64,000 nucleotides of DNA from JAICJR01 sp036494715 (GCA_036494715.1 DASXNY010000050.1:7888-71887); one strand, 5' to 3'. Positions 1-8,932 are shown, counted from the first letter of the stretch. The notes: generated by a model from the sequence alone, not told the origin. Numbers and translations are program-made.

Positions 1-297
1 GCCACCGGCTCGGTGGCCGCGCTGATCAGTCACGCCACCGGCGTCGCGCCCTACTTCGTCGGCAAGCCCAACCCCCTGATGATGCGCTCGGCGCTGAACG
101 CGATCGACGCCCATTCGGAGTCGACCGCGATGATCGGCGACCGGATGGACACGGACGTTGTCGCCGGGCTGGAGGCGGGGCTCGAGACGATCCTCGTCCT
201 CACCGGCGTGAGCACGCGCGAGAGCGCCGAGCGCTTTCCGTACCGCGCGTCGCGGATCGTGGACTCCGTCGCGGATCTCGTGCCCGAGATCGGCTGA
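1..297 (+). CDS. HAD-family phosphatase, NagD-like (5' truncated by window)
   Basis: The reading frame is open from base 1, so only the C-terminal 98 residues are present and the true start lies outside the window. The motif GDRMDTDVVAGLEAG followed by TILVLTGVST is the C-terminal acidic motif and Mg-binding region of NagD/4-nitrophenylphosphatase-type HAD hydrolases. FVGKPNPLMMRSAL supplies the conserved lysine just before it. Such enzymes dephosphorylate small phosphate esters in the cytoplasm; the substrate cannot be told from this fragment. The gene ends 32 nt before the ABC transporter ATPase gene. The family assignment is firm. Confidence 0.85.
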   Translation, partial: ATGSVAALISHATGVAPYFVGKPNPLMMRSALNAIDAHSESTAMIGDRMDTDVVAGLEAGLETILVLTGVSTRESAERFPYRASRIVDSVADLVPEIG

Positions 298-329
298 CTC
301 AGGATTCATCGATACCCTCGGACGCAGGG

Positions 330-1097
330 ATGGCCCGCGTCGACCCCACCGCGCCCGCAGCCAGCCAGGACCACGCCGTCCTGGTGGCTCGAGGGGTTTC
401 GCGCCGCTACGGGCAGGGCGACGCCGCCGTCGACGCGCTGCTCGATGTGGACGTCTCGATCGAGCGCGGCCGGCTCACGGCGGTGATGGGTCCGTCGGGC
501 TCAGGCAAGTCCACCCTGATGCACATCCTCGCCGGCCTCGACCGCCCGACCGCCGGCACCGTGACGATCGACGGCACCGACATCACCAAGCTCGACGACG
601 ACGACCTGACCCGCCTGCGGCGCGACCACATCGGCTTCGTCTTCCAGTTCTTCAACCTGCTGCCGATGCTCGATGCGCAGGAGAACATCGAGCTCCCACT
701 GGCGATCGCCGGCCACCATCCGGACCAGGCGTGGTTCGACGAGGTGGTTCAGCGTACGCACCTCGGTGACCGCCTGACCCACCGCCCGTCGGAGCTCTCC
801 GGCGGCCAGCAGCAGCGCGTGGCGATCGCGCGCGCCCTGATGAGCAAGCCGAGCGTGCTGTTCGCCGACGAGCCCACCGGCAACCTCGACTCCGCGGCCA
901 GCGGCGAGATCCTCGACCTGCTGCGGCGCGCGGTGGACGAGTCCGGCCAGACGGTCGTGATGGTCACCCACGACCCATACGCGGCGGCCATCGCCGACCG
1001 CATCCTGTTCCTAGAGGATGGGCGGATCGTGCGCGAGCTGAAGGGCGCGGGCGCCGACGACATCATCGCGACGATGAAGGAGCTCGAGACCCGGTGA
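330..1097 (+). CDS. ABC transporter ATP-binding protein, MacB/LolD type
   Basis: 255 residues. Walker A GPSGSGKST lies at about 54-62, the Q-loop in FVFQFFNLLP, the ABC signature LSGGQQQR near 156, and Walker B followed by the D-loop in LFADEPTGNLD. The pattern is that of the MacB/LolD/FtsE-like ATPases that power FtsX-fold permeases rather than classical importers. It hydrolyses ATP on the cytoplasmic face and pairs with the permease encoded by the next gene. The two genes overlap by a GTGA junction, so translation is probably coupled. The substrate is unknown: this family exports peptides, lipids or drugs, or remodels the envelope. A cluster of acidic residues (KLDDDDL) sits after Walker A and is common in this group. 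Confidence 0.93.
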   Translation: MARVDPTAPAASQDHAVLVARGVSRRYGQGDAAVDALLDVDVSIERGRLTAVMGPSGSGKSTLMHILAGLDRPTAGTVTIDGTDITKLDDDDLTRLRRDHIGFVFQFFNLLPMLDAQENIELPLAIAGHHPDQAWFDEVVQRTHLGDRLTHRPSELSGGQQQRVAIARALMSKPSVLFADEPTGNLDSAASGEILDLLRRAVDESGQTVVMVTHDPYAAAIADRILFLEDGRIVRELKGAGADDIIATMKELETR

Positions 1098-3655
1098 TCA
1101 GGTTCTCGCTCCGTGGCCTCGCTTCGCGCAAGCTGCGTTCGGCGCTGACCGCCGTGGCCATCGTGCTCGGCGTGGCGCTCGTGAGCGGCACGTACGTGCT
1201 CACCGACTCGATCACGAAGGCGTTCGACTCGATCTTCCAGACCGTCTACCGCGGCACTGACGCCACGATCACCGGCAAGAACGCCCTCGACACCGGCGCG
1301 AACGACGTCGGTGGCGGAGCCTCGACGCCGTCGTTCGACGAGTCGCTGCTCGCGCGCGTGCGCGCGCTGCCGGACGTGAAGGCGGCGATCGGGGGCGTGG
1401 CGGGCGAGCCGCACCTCGTGAAGAACGGCAAGGCGATCTCGTTCGGCGGCGCGCCCAATCTCGGCTTCAGCGTCGACCCGAAGTACCCGCAGTTCCAGTC
1501 GCTCAAGCTTTCGAAGGGCGCCTGGCCGGGGGCGAACCAGCTCGTGGTGGACACGGGCACGGCCAAGCACAAGAGCATCCACGTGGGGGACACGATCGGC
1601 GTGCAGGCTCAGGGGCCCGTGCGCCAGATGCAGGTATCCGGGCTCGTGAAGTTCGGCTCCGCGGGCTCGCTCGGAGGCGCGACGCTGGCGGGCTTCAATG
1701 TCGCGACCGCGCAGGATCTGTTCGACAAGAAGGGCAAGCTCGACGACATCCGAACCGCCGCGCGGCAGGGCGTGTCACCGAAGCGGCTGGTGGCCCAGAT
1801 CCGCACGGTCCTGCCGCCCGGCACGCAGGTGAGAACCGGCGCCGAGGAAGCACAGAAGTCGGCCGACTCCACCAACAGCTTCCTCAAGTTCTTCAAGACG
1901 TTCCTGCTCGCGTTCGCGGGCATCGCGCTGTTCGTCGGCAGCTTCGTGATCGCCAACTCGCTGTCGATCACGATCGCCCAGCGCACACGCGAGTTCGCGA
2001 CCCTGCGCACGCTCGGCGCCAATAGGCGGCAGGTGCTGCGCGCTGTGCTGCTCGAGGCGGTGGTGGTCGGGCTGCTCGCAGCGGTCGTCGGGCTGTTCGC
2101 GGGCTTCCTGATCGCCAAGGGCCTGTTCTCGCTGTTCGACGCGGTGGGCTTCACGCTGCCCAACAGCGGCATCGTTTTCGAGACCCGCACGGCGATCGTG
2201 GCGATCCTCGTCGGGCTGGTGGTGACCGTGGCGGCCAGCCTGAGGCCGGCGATCCGCGCCACACGCGTCCAGCCGATCGAGGCGGTGCGCGAAGGCGCGA
2301 CGCTGCCCGAAACGAGCACGCCGCGGCGGCGCACGGTGCGCTCGGCCGGGCTCACGCTCGTTGGCTTCGCGGCCCTCTGTTACGGGCTCTTCAGGCCGGG
2401 GCTCGGCACAAGCGGTGTCCTGATCTCGATGGGCGTCGGCGCGCTGATGATCTTCGTGGGCGTCGCGCTCCTGTCGGCGCGCTGGGTGCCGGCGCTCGCG
2501 GGCGTGCTCGGCTGGCCGGCGGTCCGGATCGGCGGCGCCGTGGGACGCCTCGCGCGCGAGAACGCGCGCCGAAACCCGCAGCGCACCGCGTCCACCGCGT
2601 CGGCCCTGATGATCGGGCTCGCCCTCGTCACGCTCGTGGCGATCCTGGCCGCGGGGATCATCAGCAACTTCAAGGGCGCCGTGAATTCGCTCTTCACCGG
2701 CGACTACGTGGTCACCGCGCAGAACAATTTCGGCTCGCTGCCGAAGGTGGTGGGCCAGACCGCGACCAAGACGCCCGGCCTCATCTCCGCCGGCAGCGTG
2801 CGCAGCGACGAGGCCAAGATCTTCGGCAGCAACGACCAGCTGACCGGCGTCGACCCCACCATCGGCAGCACGCTCTCGCTCAAGTGGAAGGAGGGCTCGC
2901 AGGCCGTATTGGCGTCGCTCGGCCAGGACGGCGCCTTCACCGACGACGGCTTCGCCAAGACACACCACCTGCACGTCGGCTCGCCGGTGTCGTTCCTCAC
3001 GCCCACCGGCCACACGGTCCACGTGACCGTCAAGGGCATCTTCAAGCCGCCCGCCGGCGGCTCGCCGTTCGGCCCGATCACGATCTCGTCCGCGCTCTTC
3101 GACCGCTCCTTCCAGCAGCCCGAGAACCTGTTCACGTTCATCAACATGCGCGGCGGCGAGTCCGCCGCCAACCAGGCTGCACTGGAAAGCACGCTGAAGG
3201 GCTATCCCAACGCCAAGGTGCAGAACCGGCAGAAGTTCATCGACAACCAGATCAGTGGCCTCAAGAGCACGCTGAACGTGCTCTACGTCCTGCTGGCGCT
3301 GTCGATCATCGTGAGCCTGTTCGGCATCGTGAACACGCTGGTGCTATCCGTGTTCGAGCGCACCCGCGAGATCGGCATGCTGCGCGCGGTCGGCATGACC
3401 CGCCGCCAGACGCGCCGGATGATCCGCTATGAGAGCGTGATCACGGCCCTGATCGGAACCGTCACCGGGATCGCGCTGGGCATCGTGCTGGGAGCGCTGC
3501 TGGCGGCGCGGGTCAACGAGATCAACTTCTCCGTGCCGGTCGGCTCGCTCATCATCTTCCTCATCGCGGCGGTGATCGTCGGTCTGCTGGCCGCGATCTT
3601 CCCGGCCCGCCGGGCATCGAGGCTGCGCCCGTTGGAAGCGCTTTCGTACGAATAG
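1094..3655 (+). CDS. FtsX-like ABC permease, two permease domains (853 aa)
   Basis: The GTG start overlaps the ATPase stop. The N-terminus has a membrane segment (about residues 10-35), then a large extracytoplasmic domain. Two groups of three membrane helices follow, each with the FtsX signature (RTREFATLRTLGANRRQVLR in the middle, RTREIGMLRAVGMTRRQTRR near the C-terminus). The duplicated architecture of about 850 residues is typical of actinobacterial MacB-family permeases, in which one polypeptide supplies both halves. It acts in the cytoplasmic membrane with the upstream ATPase. No outer-membrane or periplasmic adaptor gene is adjacent, as expected in a lineage lacking TolC. Substrate unknown. 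Confidence 0.92.
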   Translation: MIRFSLRGLASRKLRSALTAVAIVLGVALVSGTYVLTDSITKAFDSIFQTVYRGTDATITGKNALDTGANDVGGGASTPSFDESLLARVRALPDVKAAIGGVAGEPHLVKNGKAISFGGAPNLGFSVDPKYPQFQSLKLSKGAWPGANQLVVDTGTAKHKSIHVGDTIGVQAQGPVRQMQVSGLVKFGSAGSLGGATLAGFNVATAQDLFDKKGKLDDIRTAARQGVSPKRLVAQIRTVLPPGTQVRTGAEEAQKSADSTNSFLKFFKTFLLAFAGIALFVGSFVIANSLSITIAQRTREFATLRTLGANRRQVLRAVLLEAVVVGLLAAVVGLFAGFLIAKGLFSLFDAVGFTLPNSGIVFETRTAIVAILVGLVVTVAASLRPAIRATRVQPIEAVREGATLPETSTPRRRTVRSAGLTLVGFAALCYGLFRPGLGTSGVLISMGVGALMIFVGVALLSARWVPALAGVLGWPAVRIGGAVGRLARENARRNPQRTASTASALMIGLALVTLVAILAAGIISNFKGAVNSLFTGDYVVTAQNNFGSLPKVVGQTATKTPGLISAGSVRSDEAKIFGSNDQLTGVDPTIGSTLSLKWKEGSQAVLASLGQDGAFTDDGFAKTHHLHVGSPVSFLTPTGHTVHVTVKGIFKPPAGGSPFGPITISSALFDRSFQQPENLFTFINMRGGESAANQAALESTLKGYPNAKVQNRQKFIDNQISGLKSTLNVLYVLLALSIIVSLFGIVNTLVLSVFERTREIGMLRAVGMTRRQTRRMIRYESVITALIGTVTGIALGIVLGALLAARVNEINFSVPVGSLIIFLIAAVIVGLLAAIFPARRASRLRPLEALSYE

Positions 3656-3662
3656 GCGCCGG

Positions 3663-4646
3663 CTAGTCGGCGACTTCGAGCACGACTTTCCCCAGCGCGC
3701 CGCGTTCCTCGATCAGGCGCATTGCGTCGCCCGCCTGCTCGAGCGGAAAGCGGGCGCCGACGATTGGGCGGACGTGGCCTGCGCGGATCATGGCGTCGAG
3801 CTCGTCGGCGAGCGTGCGGGTGAAGTCCGGCTTGCTCAACACGTAGGCGCCCCAACCCGCGCCGACGACGTCGATGTTGTTGAGCAGCAGCCGGTTGACC
3901 TTGACCTCGGGGATCGAGCCGCCGCTGAAGCCCACTACCACGGCGCGGCCTTCCTCACGCAGGGAGCGCAGGCTGTCGGTGAAGCGGTCGTGGCCGACGG
4001 GGTCGAGCACGACGTCGACGCCGCCGCCCGAGAGCCCCTGCGCCTGGTCCTTCCAGTCGGCGTCCGAGCGGACCACGTGATCGGCGCCCGCGTCGCGCGC
4101 CACCTGCTCCTTCTCGTCGCTCGACACGACCGCGATCGTCTGCGCGCCCAGCGCCTTCGCGATCTGCAGCGAGGCTGTGCCCACCCCGCCCGCGGCGCCG
4201 TGCACGAGCACCCACTCGCCCTCGGCGAGCCGGCCGCGGTACTTCAGCGCGAACAACGACGTGTGGTAGTTGAGGACGAGCGCCGCGCCCTGGGCGAAGT
4301 CGAGCTCGTCGGGCAGCGAGAAGGTCATCGCGGGGGGCGCGACCGCGCGCTCGGCCATCGCGCCGAGCAACGTCATCGCCGCCACGCGCTGGCCGGGCTC
4401 GAAGAATGGGTCCGAGCTCTCCACCACGACGCCCGACAGCTCGGCGCCCGGGACGAACGGCAGGTCGGGTTTGAACTGATACAGCCCGCGCGACTGGAGC
4501 ACGTCTGGAAAGGAGACCGCGGCGGCCTTGACGTCGATCAGCACGCCGTGGCCCGGGCTCGAAAAATGGCTCGCCTCGGGCTCCGGCGCGTCGACGACCT
4601 TTAGGGCGTCCGGCCCGTCCAGCTCCTCGATCTGAAGCGCGCGCAT
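3663..4646 (-). CDS. NADPH:quinone oxidoreductase-like MDR enzyme (zinc-free)
   Basis: 327 residues from the ATG at 4646, chosen because MRALQIEELDGPDAL is the normal N-terminus of this family; an open frame extends upstream but is Arg/Ser-rich and overlaps the next gene. An N-terminal GroES-like domain is followed by a Rossmann domain with the NADPH-binding motif HGAAGGVGTASLQ. The zinc-binding cysteines and histidines of alcohol dehydrogenases are missing, which points to the quinone reductase/enoyl reductase subgroup. Cytoplasmic. It follows the FAH-family gene by only 13 nt on the same strand, so the two are probably one operon for breakdown of an aromatic or other cyclic compound. The substrate is not identifiable. 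Confidence 0.88.
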   Translation of the reverse strand: MRALQIEELDGPDALKVVDAPEPEASHFSSPGHGVLIDVKAAAVSFPDVLQSRGLYQFKPDLPFVPGAELSGVVVESSDPFFEPGQRVAAMTLLGAMAERAVAPPAMTFSLPDELDFAQGAALVLNYHTSLFALKYRGRLAEGEWVLVHGAAGGVGTASLQIAKALGAQTIAVVSSDEKEQVARDAGADHVVRSDADWKDQAQGLSGGGVDVVLDPVGHDRFTDSLRSLREEGRAVVVGFSGGSIPEVKVNRLLLNNIDVVGAGWGAYVLSKPDFTRTLADELDAMIRAGHVRPIVGARFPLEQAGDAMRLIEERGALGKVVLEVAD

Positions 4647-4659
4647 GCGAGCGCGAAAG

Positions 4660-5487
4660 CTACAGCGACTCGGCCCTGAAGGTGTTGCGCAGCGTGCCGA
4701 TGCCCTCGATCTCGACCTCGTAGACGTCGCCGTCGCCGAGGAAGCGCGGCGGCTCCATGGCATTGCCGACGCCGGAGGGCGTGCCGGTGAGGACGACGTC
4801 GCCGGGCTCCATCGTCATCGCCGTGGTGATGTAGGCGATGAGCTCCGGCACGCCGAAGATCAGGTCGCTCGTGCGGCTGTCCTGGACGGTCTCGCCGTTG
4901 AGCCGCCCGCTGATAGCGAGATCGGGCGAGGCGCCGCCGAGCTCGTCGGCGGTGACGACGACGGGACCGAGTGGCGTCGCTCGGTCCCACGCCTTGCCGG
5001 CCGCGTACTGCGTGGTGTGGCGCTGGAAGTCGCGCATCGAGACGTCGTTGGCGGCCGCGTAGCCGAACACGTAGTCGCCGGCGGCCTCCGCGCTGACCCG
5101 CCGCGCCCGCCTGCCGAACACGAGCGCCAGCTCGGCCTCCCAGTCGACCTTGGCCGACTCGGGCGGCAGCGGGACGTCGTCGTACGGCCCGGTCAGGGAC
5201 GTGTGCCACTTCGGGAACAGCATTGGATAGTCGGGCGGCGGCGCGCCGCTCTCGGCCGCGTGCGCGCGGTAGTTGAGCCCGATGCAGATCACCTTGCCCG
5301 GCCGTCCCACGACAGGCAGCACCTCGCCGGCCTGCACCTCGCCCCCGGGCTCGATCTCGCCGTTGGCCGCGAGTAGCGCGGGAAGGTCGTCGTAGCCACT
5401 GCCGCCGACGGTGGCCAGCTCGTGGCCGCCGCCGTTCTCGATCAGCACCCTGGGCATGCCGTTCACCTCTGCCCGCGCGAGCCGCAT
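4660..5487 (-). CDS. Fumarylacetoacetate hydrolase family protein
   Basis: 275 residues. The start MRLARAEVNG matches the usual FAH-family N-terminus, so I prefer the ATG at 5487 over the internal ATG at 5457. Conserved FAH blocks are visible: CIGLNYRAHAAE, the acidic metal site WEAELALVFG, the region with ANDVSMRDFQ, and the C-terminal block GDVVLTGTPSGVG. Family members are Mg-dependent hydrolases, isomerases or decarboxylases of acylpyruvates and related ring-cleavage products (homoprotocatechuate and tyrosine pathways, oxaloacetate decarboxylase). Which reaction applies here cannot be told. It is divergent from the LLM monooxygenase gene with about 25 nt between starts. Confidence 0.9.
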   Translation of the reverse strand: MRLARAEVNGMPRVLIENGGGHELATVGGSGYDDLPALLAANGEIEPGGEVQAGEVLPVVGRPGKVICIGLNYRAHAAESGAPPPDYPMLFPKWHTSLTGPYDDVPLPPESAKVDWEAELALVFGRRARRVSAEAAGDYVFGYAAANDVSMRDFQRHTTQYAAGKAWDRATPLGPVVVTADELGGASPDLAISGRLNGETVQDSRTSDLIFGVPELIAYITTAMTMEPGDVVLTGTPSGVGNAMEPPRFLGDGDVYEVEIEGIGTLRNTFRAESL

Positions 5488-5512
5488 GGAGACAGTTTCC
5501 TACTCTCAGCTG

Positions 5513-6544
5513 ATGGACGTCGGCATCTACACGTTCGCGGAGCTGCGTCGAGAGGGCGTCAGTCCCGAGCAGCGACTGCGCGACCTGATGGACGAGATCG
5601 AGCTGGCCGACCAGGTCGGGCTCGACGTGTTCGGCGTCGGCGAGCACCACCGGCCGGACTTCGCCGTGTCGGCGCCGGCGGTCCTGCTCGCGGCTGCGGC
5701 GGTGCGGACGAAGAACATCCGCCTCACTAGTGCGGTCACCGTGCTCAGCTCCGACGACCCCGTGCGGGTGTTCCAGGAATTCGCCACCGTCGACTTGCTC
5801 TCCGGCGGGCGCGCAGAGATCATGGCCGGCCGCGGCTCGTTCATCGAGTCGTTCCCGCTCTTCGGCTTCGATCTCGACGACTACGACGAGCTGTTCGCCG
5901 AGAAGCTGCAGCTCCTGCTCGCGCTGCGGGAGTCGGAGCACGTCACGTGGTCGGGCGAGCATCGGGCACCGCTCGCGGGACAGGGCGTGTACCCGCGGCC
6001 GCTGCAGGACCCGCTGCCGGTATGGCTTGCCGTGGGCGGCAACGCCGCGTCCGCGATCCGGGCCGGCGTGCTCGGCCTGCCGATGGCGCTCGCGATCATC
6101 GGCGGCCAACCGGAGCGCTTCGTGCCGTTCGCCGAGCTGCACCGCCGGGCGGCGGCCGAGGCCGGCAAGGGCGAGCCGGCGCTCAGCATCAACTCGCACT
6201 CCTACGTCGCCGACAGCTCGCAACAGGCTGCCGACGAGTTCTACCCCTCCTACGCGGCGATGATGAATGCGATCGGCCGCGAGCGCGGCTGGCAGCCAAT
6301 CCGCCGCCCGGACTACGACGCGTTGCGCTCGCTGCGCGGCGCGCTCGTGGTGGGCAGCCCGGACGAGGTGGTCGAGAAGGTCCTCTTCCAGCACGAGCTC
6401 TTCGGCCACCAGCGCTTCCTCGCGCAGATCAGCGTCGGCACGCTGCCGCACGCGAAGGTGATGCGGGCGATCGAATTGCTCGGCACCGAGGTCGCGCCGC
6501 AGGTGCGCGCCGAGGTGGCGCGCCGCGAAGCGCAGGCGGCTTAG
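5513..6544 (+). CDS. LLM-class flavin-dependent monooxygenase
   Basis: 343 residues from the ATG at 5513 (MDVGIYTFAEL). An upstream in-frame ATG at 5486 exists but would overlap the divergent FAH start. Luciferase-like TIM-barrel signatures include DVFGVGEHHRPDF, RTKNIRLTSAVTVLSSDDPVR and GRAEIMAGRGSFIESFPLFG. These enzymes use reduced FMN or F420 to oxidise small organic molecules, including monooxygenation of aldehydes, alkanes or terpenes. It is the first of two unlinked LLM paralogues lying next to each other (the other begins at 6671). The neighbouring divergent FAH and quinone-reductase genes suggest a catabolic role, but the substrate is unknown. Confidence 0.87.
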   Translation: MDVGIYTFAELRREGVSPEQRLRDLMDEIELADQVGLDVFGVGEHHRPDFAVSAPAVLLAAAAVRTKNIRLTSAVTVLSSDDPVRVFQEFATVDLLSGGRAEIMAGRGSFIESFPLFGFDLDDYDELFAEKLQLLLALRESEHVTWSGEHRAPLAGQGVYPRPLQDPLPVWLAVGGNAASAIRAGVLGLPMALAIIGGQPERFVPFAELHRRAAAEAGKGEPALSINSHSYVADSSQQAADEFYPSYAAMMNAIGRERGWQPIRRPDYDALRSLRGALVVGSPDEVVEKVLFQHELFGHQRFLAQISVGTLPHAKVMRAIELLGTEVAPQVRAEVARREAQAA

Positions 6545-6649
6545 CGCGTCAGCCCGTGGCCGGCCGTGGCGCACGGCGGCCCGACGGGGGTACACCGTGA
6601 TTCTGATCGCACGCGGCACAGCGGACCCCGACCGTCCGCACTAGATACA

Positions 6650-6655
6650 TATAAT
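6650..6655 (+). promoter_or_regulatory. Possible -10 box (TATAAT) before second LLM gene
   Basis: A perfect TATAAT hexamer stands out in an otherwise GC-rich 126-nt gap. It ends 15 nt before the chosen GTG at 6671, so a transcript from it would be almost leaderless. No convincing -35 TTGACA is seen 17 nt upstream. The assignment rests on the hexamer alone. Confidence 0.4.
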
Positions 6656-6670
6656 CGTTACGGTGATTGG

Positions 6671-7837
6671 GTGAGCGAGAACCTGCGCTTCGGCGTCTTT
6701 CTGCCGCCCTATCACCGGACCGACCAGAACCCCTCGCTTGCTATCCATCGCGACCTCGAGCTGATCGAGACGTGGGACCGGCTGGGCTTCGACGAGGTGT
6801 GGGTGGGCGAGCACCACTCCGGCGGGATGGAGCTGATCGCATCGCCGGAGCAGTTCCTCGCCGCGGCCGCGATGCGGACGCGCCGCATCCGCCTCGGCAC
6901 CGGCGTGGTCTCGCTCCCCTACCACCACCCGTTCATGGTCGCTCAGCGCATCGTCTTGCTGGACCATCTCTCCCAGGGACGGGCGATGCTCGGCGTAGGC
7001 CCGGGCGCGTTGCCGCTCGATGCCGCAATGCTCGGCATCGATCAAGCGAGCACGCGCCCGCGCCTCGCCGAGGCGTTCGACGCCGTCATGGCGCTCCTCC
7101 ACTCCGACGAGCCCGTGAGCATCGCGGCCGACTGGTTCACGCTCGAGGAGGCCGAGCTGCACCTCAAGCCGTTCAGCAAGCCGTCGCTCGAAGTGGCGGT
7201 GGCGGCGGCGGTGTCCCCCTCCGGAGCGAAGCTCGCCGGCAAGCACGGCGTCGGCCTGCTCTCGATCGGCGCCACCTCCGAGGCGGGCTTCGAGGCGCTG
7301 CGCTCGCACTGGCGGGTGATGGAGGAGCAAGCCGCCGAGCACGGCGCCACCGTGACGCGGGACAAGTGGCGCCTCGCCGGGCCGATGCACATCGCCGAGA
7401 CGCGCGAGCAGGCCTACAGCGACGTCGAGTACGGGCTGCTCGACTGGGCGATCTACTTCCAGCGCGTCGGCGCGGTGCCCCAGCTTCAGATCGAGGGCAG
7501 CACCACGCGCGAGCTGATCGACGTGTTCAACGAGGGCGGCCTCGGCGTGATCGGCACGCCGGACGACGCGATCGCCCAGATCGCCCGGCTGGAGGAGCAG
7601 TCCGAGGGCTTCGGCTGCTATCTGCTGATCGGCCACGACTGGGCGAATCCAGCGGCCACGGACCGCTCCTACGAGCTGTTCGCGCGCTGGGTGATGCCCG
7701 AATTCCAGGGAGCCCTGAAGAGCGTCCGCCGCTCCCGCCGGCATTCGATCGACACGTTCGAGGAGCTGCACGCGGCGCAGGTCGCGGCGCTCGAGGCGGC
7801 CAAGGCCCGCTACGAGGACGAACGCGCCCGCCGTTAG
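6671..7837 (+). CDS. LLM-class flavin-dependent monooxygenase, limonene monooxygenase-like
   Basis: 388 residues from the GTG at 6671 (VSENLRFGVFLPPYH). The frame stays open to 6566, but the extra residues do not resemble the family. The order of blocks is that of the LimB-type group: FGVFLPPYHRTDQNP, DEVWVGEHHSGGMELIASPE, RTRRIRLGTGVVSLPYHHP and GRAMLGVGPGALPLDA. The long, basic C-terminal tail also fits. Known relatives oxidise limonene or similar hydrophobic substrates with FMNH2 supplied by a separate reductase. The FMN reductase-like gene at 10805 could be a partner but is not adjacent. The substrate is inferred only at subgroup level. Confidence 0.87.
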   Translation: MSENLRFGVFLPPYHRTDQNPSLAIHRDLELIETWDRLGFDEVWVGEHHSGGMELIASPEQFLAAAAMRTRRIRLGTGVVSLPYHHPFMVAQRIVLLDHLSQGRAMLGVGPGALPLDAAMLGIDQASTRPRLAEAFDAVMALLHSDEPVSIAADWFTLEEAELHLKPFSKPSLEVAVAAAVSPSGAKLAGKHGVGLLSIGATSEAGFEALRSHWRVMEEQAAEHGATVTRDKWRLAGPMHIAETREQAYSDVEYGLLDWAIYFQRVGAVPQLQIEGSTTRELIDVFNEGGLGVIGTPDDAIAQIARLEEQSEGFGCYLLIGHDWANPAATDRSYELFARWVMPEFQGALKSVRRSRRHSIDTFEELHAAQVAALEAAKARYEDERARR

Positions 7838-7856
7838 GCTGGCGCGTACCCAACTT

Positions 7857-7880
7857 GTTCCCGTGTCCAGAACGGGGTAG
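7857..7880 (+). promoter_or_regulatory. Candidate SigB/SigF-type promoter for STAS gene
   Basis: GTTC (7857-7860), a 14-nt spacer and GGGTAG (7875-7880) fit the GTTT-N14-16-GGGTA pattern of SigB/SigF-group promoters. It lies 126 nt upstream of the STAS gene in a 169-nt intergenic region that has no other gene. The -35 element has one mismatch. Confidence 0.45.
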
Positions 7881-8006
7881 GCTGCCCTCTGGCCCAAGCG
7901 GCGTCCGTGACGAAGCTGAAGCTGGTTACGGTCGAGCGGACTTTTCGGATGCTCGTCGCATTTCGAGTTGGACGCTGGACTCCGACGATGAGCCGGAGGT
8001 CCGGGA

Positions 8007-8372
8007 GTGTCCCGCTTGTTGATCCACAGCCACGACGGCACCGGGGATGTCACGGTGTCCGTCGCGGGCGAGATCGATCTCGCCACCGCAGACGACCTCG
8101 AGCAGGCTATGAACCGGGCGGCCGCCGCCACCACGCGGCGACTGATACTCGACCTGCGGCACGTCGTCTTCATGGACTCCTCCGGAATCGCGGTGATCTT
8201 CCGTCAGCAGAAGCGCGCCCAGGCGCTCGCCCGCCCGCTGATAGTGGTCCGCGGACCGCCCCAGGTGCAGCGCCTGCTCGACCTCACGGGACTGTCCGAG
8301 CGTGTGGAGCTGGTGGACGAGCCTCCGGGCAGCGACGGCCAGCCGCGGCCTGCGACAACATCAGGCGGGTGA
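8007..8372 (+). CDS. STAS-domain anti-sigma factor antagonist
   Basis: 121 residues from a GTG at 8007. It is a single STAS domain: the N-terminal strand VSVAGEIDLATADDLEQAM leads to LRHVVFMDSSGIAVIF, where the serine pair at 58-59 is the site phosphorylated by RsbW/SpoIIAB-type kinases in SpoIIAA/RsbV proteins. In its unphosphorylated state such a protein binds the anti-sigma factor and frees a SigB/SigF-family sigma factor. Two sigma factors of that family lie in the window (30150 and 54848), but no RsbW-like kinase does. The C-terminus has a short Pro/Gly tail. The stop overlaps the next start (GTGA), so GrpB is co-transcribed. Partner choice is inferred. Confidence 0.9.
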   Translation: MSRLLIHSHDGTGDVTVSVAGEIDLATADDLEQAMNRAAAATTRRLILDLRHVVFMDSSGIAVIFRQQKRAQALARPLIVVRGPPQVQRLLDLTGLSERVELVDEPPGSDGQPRPATTSGG

Positions 8373-8932
8373 ACCGCGACGTGCGCAACGCAGAACTCGA
8401 CGAGATCCTCATCGGCGGCCGCGAGCCGGCACGGATAACGATCGTGGATTACAACCCGGCCTGGCCTGCCCGCTTCGAGTGGGAGCGGGCGCGCATCCTC
8501 AGGGCGCTCGGCGACGGCGTTGCTGTGCGGATCGAGCACTTCGGCTCGACCGCCGTGCCCGGCCTGGCCGCAAAGCCGATCGTCGACTTGATCGTGACGG
8601 TGGCGAACGCTGATGACGAGGCTGCATTCGTGCCGGCGCTCGAGCACGCTGGGTACGAGCTGCGCGTGCGCGAGCCCGGCCACCGGATGTTCCGCGTGCC
8701 CACCAGGGACGTGCACGTACACGTCTGGGCGGACGGCGATCCGGAAGTGCAGCGCTCCCTGGCGCTACGCGATCGGCTACGCGCGTCGCCCGAGGACCGG
8801 GCCAGCTACGAGCGGCTCAAGCGCGAGCTGGCCGAGCGCGACTGGGACGACATGAACCACTACGCCGACGCCAAGGACGAGCTGATCGGCGCGATCCTCT
8901 CGCGCTCCGAGTCGAGCCACGGCGTGCGGTAG
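8369..8932 (+). CDS. GrpB family protein (UPF0157)
   Basis: 187 residues from the GTG at 8369, which overlaps the STAS stop codon; the frame is open further upstream but that part lies inside the STAS gene. Hallmarks of the GrpB/nucleotidyltransferase-like fold are visible: IVDYNPAWPARFEWERARI, IEHFGSTAVPGLAAKPIVDLIV and RDVHVHVWADGDPE. The GSTAVPGLxAKPIxD block is the family signature. The biochemical role of GrpB proteins is not settled; the fold resembles minimal nucleotidyltransferases. The last 73 nt overlap the 3' end of the convergent PhyH gene, so the two mRNAs are antisense to each other there. Confidence 0.9.
   Translation: MNRDVRNAELDEILIGGREPARITIVDYNPAWPARFEWERARILRALGDGVAVRIEHFGSTAVPGLAAKPIVDLIVTVANADDEAAFVPALEHAGYELRVREPGHRMFRVPTRDVHVHVWADGDPEVQRSLALRDRLRASPEDRASYERLKRELAERDWDDMNHYADAKDELIGAILSRSESSHGVR

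Noticed and set aside
6588..6593. GGGTAC as a SigB/F -10 before the second LLM gene
   Set aside because: No GNNT element occurs 14-16 nt upstream, and the leader to the gene would be about 78 nt; TATAAT nearer the start is a better candidate.
4601..6619. 672-codon minus-strand open frame across the FAH and LLM genes
   Set aside because: It lies antisense and out of frame to two genes with clear family motifs, and its product is Arg/His/Asp/Leu-rich low-complexity sequence typical of GC-rich shadow frames.
7907..8368. Upstream extension of the GrpB frame to 7907
   Set aside because: The extra residues overlap the STAS gene in another frame and lack any family similarity; GrpB similarity begins at the GTG at 8369.
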